A stretch of 64,000 nt of DNA from positions 4,321,501-4,385,500 of the forward strand of contig NZ_CP098511.1 of NCBI RefSeq assembly GCF_026222555.1, read 5' to 3'. Each line of letters starts with the position of its first letter. Within the stretch, counting starts at the first letter, position 1. The notes below the pieces were generated by a model that did no database searches, had not been told where the DNA came from, and worked only from the letters and a program-made list of their open reading frames with translations. This stretch comes from Aquimarina sp. ERC-38. Its GTDB lineage: Bacteria > Bacteroidota > Bacteroidia > Flavobacteriales > Flavobacteriaceae. The translations under genes were made by a program, and so were the position numbers. Positions 58,229-64,000 of this stretch are shown one piece after another.

Positions 58229-59398
58229 ATGAACACAACACAATTATTAAGGTACGCAAGGTTATCTACTCTAAGTCTAGGTTTATTAGTGGCTTCCTGT
58301 ACGCAAAATGCTAATGATGAAATTGAAGAAACCGAAGTAAACATAATTACAGAAGGACCTATTGTCAAAAGATATTTTGGCGAAGAACTACTGGAAGGTG
58401 TGGATCTGGGTGATGGTACGTATAAAATTTACGGTGATGTCATTGTAGATGAGAATCAGTTTACGGAAAACGCCATAAAATCCAGAGTTGATTTAGAACC
58501 GGATGCTCAGGTTGAGAACAAACTTGCATTATTAGGAGGTGTAAGAAAATGGACTAACAACACGATGGTATACCGTTTAGAAAATTTAAATTCTTTTGTA
58601 AGAGATGAGCTTTTTAAATCTATGAAGGTTTGGGAAGATAATACGAATATCCGCTTTAAAGAATATACCGGTAGTGAAGCTAACTACGTTACCATTCGTT
58701 CTAATGGTGATAATTGTAATTGTGGTTCTGCCAACTTAGGGATGAATGGTTCTCGTGGAGTTATGAACTTAGGTACACGAACTTCTGCGGTAGTTATTAT
58801 TCATGAAATTGGTCATAATTTAGGTTATATCCATGAACAAACCAGGTCTGACCGTGATCAGCACGTAAAAATCCTTTTTGAAAATATTCAGAATGGTGCG
58901 GAAAGCCAATTTAGAAAAAATACAAATTCTGATAACCTAGGTGAATTTGATATTCTATCCACTATGATGTACGGTAATTTTACCTTTAGTAAAAACGGAA
59001 AACCTACTATTACCAGACTGGACGGAAGTTCTTATCCTAGAAGACAGGCAAAGCTTTCTGCAGGAGACATTGCCAATACGAATCAGGCTTATCCTGGCTC
59101 AACCGTAGATCCGGATCCGGATAAAGATATTTGTGCAGGTATTGCAGAATGGGTACGAGGCAGAAGATATCAGGTAGGAGATAAAGTTACCTACAGAGGG
59201 TTTTTATTTGAAAGGGATTTTAGTCAATGGAATCGTTTAGGACAATGTGGAGTTGTAGAAGAAATCCAGGATCCTTGTGAAGGTGTGGATGCATTTAATA
59301 GCAATAGAACCTATAACCCCGGAGACCAGGTTACTTACAGAGGTTTTATTTACATAAAATTAAACAGAGGTTGGAGACAAGAAGGTCAATGTTTATAA
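58229..59398 (+). CDS. Astacin-family (M12A) metalloprotease lipoprotein, first copy
   Basis: A 389-residue flavastacin-like protein. Lipobox LVASC (Cys24) then a low-complexity linker and a pro-region. The zinc site HEIGHNLGYIHE (His192, Glu193, His196, His202) and Met-turn STMMYG (about 244-249) are complete; Cys163 and Cys165 (CNCG) precede the zinc helix. Two Cys-bounded modules follow: 302-340 (EWVRGRRYQVGDKVTYRG) and 350-388 (RTYNPGDQVTYRGFIY), like chitin-binding type 3 (CBM5/12) folds. Predicted outer-membrane or surface protease with glycan-binding tails. Paralog of the next gene. Confidence 0.93.
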   Translation: MNTTQLLRYARLSTLSLGLLVASCTQNANDEIEETEVNIITEGPIVKRYFGEELLEGVDLGDGTYKIYGDVIVDENQFTENAIKSRVDLEPDAQVENKLALLGGVRKWTNNTMVYRLENLNSFVRDELFKSMKVWEDNTNIRFKEYTGSEANYVTIRSNGDNCNCGSANLGMNGSRGVMNLGTRTSAVVIIHEIGHNLGYIHEQTRSDRDQHVKILFENIQNGAESQFRKNTNSDNLGEFDILSTMMYGNFTFSKNGKPTITRLDGSSYPRRQAKLSAGDIANTNQAYPGSTVDPDPDKDICAGIAEWVRGRRYQVGDKVTYRGFLFERDFSQWNRLGQCGVVEEIQDPCEGVDAFNSNRTYNPGDQVTYRGFIYIKLNRGWRQEGQCL

Positions 59399-59753
59399 CA
59401 TAGCGGGTACTCCAATACTATTATAAATACCATACCCCATGATAAGTCCGGAACCGTAAATTTTTATGGTTCCGGATTTTTTTATGGCTTTTATACATTC
59501 TAGAAATAACGAGCGTAAAAATTAGTATCTTCTTAAAAAAGTGGGAATTTAAAACCATATGTGGATAGTAAACTAAGTTTTCAAATTCTTCACCGAACCG
59601 GACGATTTATTTAGTCATTGTAACGAATAATAGATCGGTAAGAAAAATGAATAATACACTACCAATTTAAGTTATCTTTAATTAAAATTTAGATAGCTTT
59701 AACAACACGAATAACTCATAGTAAACAACTTAGCATAACAACACTAACACGAC
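59399..59753. other. 355-base intergenic region between the astacin genes
   Basis: Holds the terminator of the first astacin gene (59447-59476), so the second is transcribed on its own. A TAGCTTTA near 59694-59701 resembles a -7 box but has A for the final G. No gene recognised. Confidence 0.5.
59447..59476 (+). terminator. Intrinsic terminator of the first astacin gene
   Basis: TCCGGAACC (59447-59455) pairs perfectly with GGTTCCGGA (59468-59476), followed by TTTTTTT. Confidence 0.9.
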
Positions 59754-60911
59754 ATGAAAAAAACTCAACTACTAAAATTAACCAAAGTTTCACTTTTAAG
59801 CATTGGATTGTTCCTGACATCCTGTAGTAACGACGAAAACAATGAAATACCGGAAGAAGTCGGTACCGAAGTCAAGCTAGTTCAAAAATACTTTGGAGAC
59901 CAACTGGTAATGGTTACGGAAGGTGAAAACGGAACCTGGATTGCTGATGACATGCAGTTTTTTAAGGAGCAGTTATCTGATAATCCGGTTAGTTCTGAAC
60001 TGGAAAAAGCTCCGGATGCAGTGAATACTGATAAATTGGCACTGGCAAGTTATGCGGTGAAATGGTCAAATAGCACTGTGGTTTATCGATGGGGAAGCTT
60101 GAATAGTCGTCTTCGTTCTGAGACTAAAAAAGCTATGAACGAATGGAGCTCCAAGACGAATATACGTTTTAAAGAAAGAACTAACGAGGCTACGTATGTA
60201 ACCATTCAGGAAACCACCAGGACCTGTGATGGTTGCGGTTTTGCTACGATAGGTTCCAGAGGAAGTAGCGGAACGCTTAATTTAGGTAAAAATGCCTCTG
60301 CTGCTTTAATTGCACACGAATTTGGGCATACTTTAGGTTTTTTACATGAACAAACACGTCCTGATAGAGACGATTATGTAAAAGTTTTATTTGAAAATAT
60401 CCAGCAAGGTAAAGAAGGGAACTTTAGAAAAACAAATAGCGCGTTACGTACTACAAAAAAGTTTGATATGAAATCTATCATGATGTATCATCCATATGCC
60501 TTTACTAATAAAAGAGGCGTCCCTACTATTGTTGACATAAATACAGGAAAAGCATATACCGGAGCGCAACGTACCATCTCACCTTTGGATATTGAAGGTA
60601 CAAATAAGGTATACCCAAGAAAAACTGTAGATCCGAATCCGGACATTTGTAGAAATGTTGCCGAATGGGTTAGTGGAAAAACATATAACGTAGGGGATCG
60701 AGTTACTTACCGTGGTTCTTTGTATGAAGCGGACTTTAACAAATGGAACCGTATCGGAAGTTGCGGACAAACTGAAATTACTGATCCGTGTGCCGGAGTA
60801 GCAAGTTTTCAAAACGGAAAGAGTTATGCTACTGGCGAACAAGTACGCTACAACGGATACGTATATACAAAATTAAGCAGAGGTTGGAAACAGGAAGGAA
60901 AGTGTAACTAA
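59754..60911 (+). CDS. Astacin-family (M12A) metalloprotease lipoprotein, second copy
   Basis: A 385-residue paralog of the preceding gene with identical layout. Lipobox LTSC (Cys24); zinc site HEFGHTLGFLHE (His188, Glu189, His192, His198); Met-turn SIMMYHP (241-247); Cys158 and Cys161 (CDGC). The two C-terminal modules are EWVSGKTYNVGDRVTYRG (from Cys299) and KSYATGEQVRYNGYVY (from Cys346). The mature domains are clearly related but diverged, so substrate ranges may differ. Followed by a terminator and an AraC-type gene. Confidence 0.93.
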   Translation: MKKTQLLKLTKVSLLSIGLFLTSCSNDENNEIPEEVGTEVKLVQKYFGDQLVMVTEGENGTWIADDMQFFKEQLSDNPVSSELEKAPDAVNTDKLALASYAVKWSNSTVVYRWGSLNSRLRSETKKAMNEWSSKTNIRFKERTNEATYVTIQETTRTCDGCGFATIGSRGSSGTLNLGKNASAALIAHEFGHTLGFLHEQTRPDRDDYVKVLFENIQQGKEGNFRKTNSALRTTKKFDMKSIMMYHPYAFTNKRGVPTIVDINTGKAYTGAQRTISPLDIEGTNKVYPRKTVDPNPDICRNVAEWVSGKTYNVGDRVTYRGSLYEADFNKWNRIGSCGQTEITDPCAGVASFQNGKSYATGEQVRYNGYVYTKLSRGWKQEGKCN

Positions 60912-60945
60912 TCCCTGTCTTAGTAAATCCATAATTAAATTGATT

Positions 60946-60984
60946 AAAGATTGTCATTCTATATTCATTAGAATGGCAATCTTT
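60946..60984 (+). terminator. Intrinsic terminator of the second astacin gene
   Basis: AAAGATTGTCATTCT (60946-60960) pairs with AGAATGGCAATCTTT (60970-60984), one G-U pair, then TTTTT. Confidence 0.92.
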
Positions 60985-61086
60985 TTTTTATGTATATAAG
61001 CTTTATGATCTTCTTTTAAAAAGAAAGCAAACCCATATTTAACGATATCGGGCGCAAATGTGTTAACTATTACGGCTCAATCGTGT

Positions 61087-61094
61087 TATTTTTG
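61087..61094 (+). promoter_or_regulatory. Candidate -7 box of the AraC-type gene (TATTTTTG)
   Basis: Exact TAnnTTTG match, 23 bases before the TTG start at 61118. No clear -33 box. Confidence 0.45.
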
Positions 61095-61117
61095 TACCAC
61101 ATAACATTATAAATATA

Positions 61118-62140
61118 TTGGGGTTGTTGATATTGAATGAAAGTGATATTATTGGATTATTAGAAAATATCTCTAAAGATCTGGGTGGTACATTTGAAAA
61201 AAGTTTTGGTGCAGCTACTTTAAAAATTAATAATGAGAAAGGAAAAGGGGTTATAAAAGCTTATGATCTTTTTCCTGGTCTTAATGCTGTTACTTACGAC
61301 ATTACTTTATTCTCTTCTTTTTCTTTTGAGTTAAAAGGAAGTACTCAAATGCCTTTGTATTTTATCTTTTGTAAAGAAGGTAATTTTAAACATAAATTTG
61401 AGACAGATGACGATTATACTCTAATCGAAAATCAAAAAAATAGTATTGTCAGGGATGTTCCAAATGGTTCTAATACTGTTGTATTACCGGAGCATGTTCC
61501 TTTACAAATTAGCATTATTAGTATTTCGGAAACCGAGGTTTCTAAAAGAGAATCCGATGAGCGAAGAGCACTTAGCCATTATCTTGAAGATTTGTTTAAA
61601 GATATGGTTGAAGAGAAACCCTATCGTTTTACCGGTCACTTTAACCTGAAAATAGCAGGCTTAGTAGAAATGCTTATTAAAAATGACAAAAAAGGGGTTG
61701 TTAGTCGTATTTTGTCAGAAGGTCTTATCATGCAAATTTTATCATCTCAGATTGAAAATCACGATCAGGAAACGGAAGATACGAACTTAAATGCCCCGTT
61801 AAAGAGTTTTGAAATGGATAAAATTATAGAATCTTCGCAATATATTGTGGAGAACATGTCTAAACCCATTTCTATATTCACTTTAACTAACTTAACTAGT
61901 TTATCTGAAAAAAAATTGCAGTCCGGGTACCGTTATTTATTTCATAAAAGTATAAACAAATATATTCTGGAAGTAAGACTGGAAAAAACAAGGGAATTGA
62001 TAGAAACTACGGATTTTACGATTTCTGAAATACTGTATTCCTGCGGACTTAATAACAGAAGTTATTTTTCTAAAAAATTTAAAGAGCGTTATGGTATTTT
62101 ACCTTCGGATTACCGAATTCTATTGAAATCAAAGTCGTAA
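61118..62140 (+). CDS. AraC-family transcriptional regulator
   Basis: A 340-residue one-component regulator. The N-terminal ligand-sensing part (about 1-230) has no catalytic motif; the C-terminal AraC DNA-binding domain has two helix-turn-helix units: ISIFTLTNLTSLSEKKLQSG then INKYILEVRLEKTRELIE, and ISEILYSCGLNNRSYFSKKF with KERYGILPSDYR. The start is TTG at 61118; the first in-frame ATG is about 80 residues in, so the non-ATG start is likely. Lies directly after the two astacin genes, which it may control; no operator was identified. Confidence 0.85.
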   Translation: MGLLILNESDIIGLLENISKDLGGTFEKSFGAATLKINNEKGKGVIKAYDLFPGLNAVTYDITLFSSFSFELKGSTQMPLYFIFCKEGNFKHKFETDDDYTLIENQKNSIVRDVPNGSNTVVLPEHVPLQISIISISETEVSKRESDERRALSHYLEDLFKDMVEEKPYRFTGHFNLKIAGLVEMLIKNDKKGVVSRILSEGLIMQILSSQIENHDQETEDTNLNAPLKSFEMDKIIESSQYIVENMSKPISIFTLTNLTSLSEKKLQSGYRYLFHKSINKYILEVRLEKTRELIETTDFTISEILYSCGLNNRSYFSKKFKERYGILPSDYRILLKSKS

Positions 62141-62156
62141 TTAAATTTCTAACCAT

Positions 62157-62225
62157 CAATGTCTTAAAAATCCAAGATTACTATTGCTTCTAGAATCAAA
62201 AATCAAGACTAGTTATTTTAATAGT
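62157..62225 (+). repeat. Dispersed intergenic repeat, copy 3
   Basis: Shows ATCAATGTCTTAAAAATCCA, then CTATTGCTTCTAGAATCAA and AATCAAGACTAG, matching both ends of copies 1 and 2, with the middle block lost. Located just after the AraC-type stop. Confidence 0.6.
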
Positions 62226-62309
62226 AAAGAATTAGTAAAGGTTTTAGTTTACAATAGTGTTAGTGTATCAAAATTGACCTAACTATATTCTTTTCAGCTA
62301 TTTATCCTA

Positions 62310-62400
62310 TTCTAAATCCTCTCCGAAGAAAAGGACTTTTAGTTACCTTCCAATTTGGAAAAGCTGGGTTGGGATTGACTTATATGAATTAGGATTATCT
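62310..62400 (+). repeat. Degenerate Bacteroidota-type intergenic repeat, cut by the IS
   Basis: The stretch with CCTCTCCGAAGAAAAGGAC, TTTTAGTTACCTTCCAATTT and GGGTTGGGATTGAC resembles a repeat I remember from other Flavobacteria (CTCTCC..AGGAGAGG with a downstream GGTTGGG). Only one diverged copy lies here and the IS begins at its end, so this is a tentative call. Confidence 0.35.
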
Positions 62401-63975
62401 AGGGTCTGCTGAAAAACTCAGCCTTCATTGATTTTCAAGTTTATGATCGAATTGGTTTGGTTTTGAATAAAGTTTTCACTGAATAAGATTGCTTTTATCC
62501 AATAGAGTGCCACCTCAGCCAAATGGACTAAGTTGAGCACTAATATGATACTTGCAATCCAAGACTCACTGGTATTTTCAAGCCTTGCCCTTATACGGTT
62601 TAAACCATATGCTGTCTTTGCTTGACCAAACTTTCCTTCAATTGGATTACGTTCCCCAGGGCTTACTTGATTTGACAAAGCCTTTTTGGAGGGCCTTCCA
62701 AGGGGTTTGGCCCTGAGATTGATCCCTTTTTCTTTTAGGTACTTACGGTTCTCTCGGGTACAATATATTTTGTCAACCAAAACGTTCTTTGGATAATGAC
62801 CAAACCGCTTTCGGTACTTCTCCACACAATCTTTCAATCTGGTACCCTCATTGTAGGCTTCCCAACTAGTATCATCCAAAAATGAAAAACCATCTACCAG
62901 TGCCATGTTTATCTTGGCACCAAACTCCACTTTTGCATTTGTTTTCCCACGCACTATGGGACGAACATGGGGTTGGTGAATGCTCACAATCCTATGGTCT
63001 ACACTTTTGGTCTTAGTATCGTACATCAACTTTTGTTGCCTGTAGAGTTCCTGGATGACCAGCCAATATTTATACTCTTGCCTATCGAAAGGGATCCGGT
63101 CAAGGGTATCCAAAATACCTTCGATGGAACGTATATTCCTATGGAGATACTTTAATTGCTTCCCTATAGCAGACCGTATCTCTTTATGTGTTTTTCTTTT
63201 CTTTTGCGCTGTCTTTAGATATTCTTTCCTTGCTTTTTCCCTGTAGTTCCTCGGTTTAGTCTCTAAAGGGGAAAGTTTATAGGCAATATCCAACAATGAT
63301 TCGGATTTCTCGCGCGCATCATTGAGCAAATTTAGATCCGTAGGATATGCTATATCTTGTGGACAAACTGTTGCATCAACGATCAAAGTCCCTTTGTGAG
63401 GTGGGTCTTCACCATCATCCCTTGCATCATTTGATCCTTTTTCTCTAATTTGTTCTGCTTCTCGTTTTATTTGTAAAATTCGCTGGTTAATAGCATTAAT
63501 CTGTTCCAGGCCAAGACGCTTGCGGAACTCTACGAAAAGAGAAGGGTCGAACGCAGGTGCATCACTAAATGAAGAATAGCCTAAAAAATACTGCATATAG
63601 ATGTTCTCAGAAATCTGGTCAACCGTCTCCCTATCATCTAAATTGCATAAATGTTTGATGATGATTGACCCTAAGACAACCCTTGGGCTTAAATCAGGAC
63701 GGCCTGTCGATTTTTCCGGAAAATGTTTGCGATAAATGGAACACAGTTCATCCCAAGGAAGTAGCTTAGCCAAACGAACCCAACGGTTAGCAGGGTTCAA
63801 TTCTCTCTCAAAAGGACTCTCAAAACCTTCTAAAACCAACTGGTTTTGACTTACATATTTGGGAGTAGGTGCACGCTTTTTTGAATGTTTTGTCATAATA
63901 ACCTTGCACTTGATTGCCTAAATATAACTATAATGCCTTATAAAACAATAGATAAACAGTTTCTCAGCAGACCCT
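62401..63975 (-). mobile_element. IS1182-like insertion sequence, apparently complete
   Basis: A 1575-base element bounded by terminal inverted repeats: AGGGTCTGCTGAAAAACT at the left end against AGGGTCTGCTGAGAAACT (reverse complement of the right end, finishing at 63975), 17 of 18 matching. ATCT flanks both ends (62397-62400 and 63976-63979), a possible four-base target duplication. It carries one intact transposase gene. Intact ends and frame suggest a recent arrival. Confidence 0.85.
62418..63896 (-). CDS. IS1182-like transposase
   Basis: A 492-residue DDE transposase with an N-terminal DUF772-type domain (RPDLSPRVVLGSIIIKHL, FLGYSSFSDAPAFDPSLF) and catalytic core: Asp in TLIVDATVCPQDIAYPTDL, Asp in NVLVDKIYCTRENRKYLKEK, Glu in NPIEGKFGQAKTAYGLNRI. 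A linker of Lys-rich coiled coil (about 145-160, 230-260) lies between. Reading frame is intact. No passenger gene in the element. Confidence 0.92.
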   Translation of the reverse strand: MTKHSKKRAPTPKYVSQNQLVLEGFESPFERELNPANRWVRLAKLLPWDELCSIYRKHFPEKSTGRPDLSPRVVLGSIIIKHLCNLDDRETVDQISENIYMQYFLGYSSFSDAPAFDPSLFVEFRKRLGLEQINAINQRILQIKREAEQIREKGSNDARDDGEDPPHKGTLIVDATVCPQDIAYPTDLNLLNDAREKSESLLDIAYKLSPLETKPRNYREKARKEYLKTAQKKRKTHKEIRSAIGKQLKYLHRNIRSIEGILDTLDRIPFDRQEYKYWLVIQELYRQQKLMYDTKTKSVDHRIVSIHQPHVRPIVRGKTNAKVEFGAKINMALVDGFSFLDDTSWEAYNEGTRLKDCVEKYRKRFGHYPKNVLVDKIYCTRENRKYLKEKGINLRAKPLGRPSKKALSNQVSPGERNPIEGKFGQAKTAYGLNRIRARLENTSESWIASIILVLNLVHLAEVALYWIKAILFSENFIQNQTNSIINLKINEG

Positions 63976-64000
63976 ATCTACGCTATTTTAAAGAGATAAA

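Overview
The window is an AT-rich chromosome segment from a member of the Bacteroidota, most likely a marine Flavobacteriaceae. The signs are a cellulase with a type IX secretion (T9SS) C-terminal sorting domain, a fused SecDF, TAnnTTTG-type -7 promoter boxes, a bacillithiol-type YtxJ protein, flavastacin-like astacin lipoproteins, and Bacteroidota-specific families (DUF6702, DUF6503, DUF6588). The genus cannot be fixed from this sequence alone. No rRNA, tRNA or CRISPR array was seen.

Layout. 0.1-13.4 kb: a subtilisin-like lipoprotein protease, a TatA-type translocase subunit, a four-gene minus-strand operon (two carboxypeptidase-regulatory-domain proteins, DUF6702, M1 metallopeptidase), a pepE-glsA pair, a membrane fatty-acid-hydroxylase-type enzyme, a rhodanese, an NTF2-like protein, a beta-helix-like exported protein and YtxJ. 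13.6-26.1 kb: clpB, a T9SS-secreted GH5 glycosidase, a phytase-like lipoprotein, a histidine phosphatase, smpB, a possible PD-(D/E)XK nuclease, pcm, and a Gfo/Idh/MocA - 3-hydroxyacyl-CoA dehydrogenase - DUF1015 operon.

26.2-30.1 kb is an accessory island bounded by two decayed insertion sequences (IS30-type and IS1595-type). Between them are a short double-glycine-leader peptide gene with four cysteines in its core and, immediately upstream on the same strand, a three-module membrane protein: a C39-like domain without the catalytic Cys/His, a VKOR domain, and a thioredoxin/DsbA-like domain. This looks like a small disulfide-bonded secreted peptide system and is the strongest discovery candidate here.

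30.2-40.2 kb: an FtsE-type ATPase followed by a surface-glycan cluster (methyltransferase, GT-C type membrane protein, 2OG-Fe(II) oxygenase, three glycosyltransferases, FdtA/QdtA-type cupin, Wzx-type flippase, FemAB/GNAT-like protein). 40.4-57.8 kb is mostly core: typA, kdsA, DUF1801, DUF192, DUF1206, a membrane-anchored GH113-like protein, secDF, mdh, a PQQ-like propeller protein, a DUF6588 barrel and gyrB. 58.2-64 kb: two tandem astacin lipoproteins, an AraC-type regulator and a complete IS1182-like element at the right edge.

Other signals not explained by genes: a dispersed intergenic repeat family (four copies), a structured segment ending in a terminator-like hairpin between clpB and the GH5 gene, and a perfect 38-bp palindrome inside the IS30 remnant.
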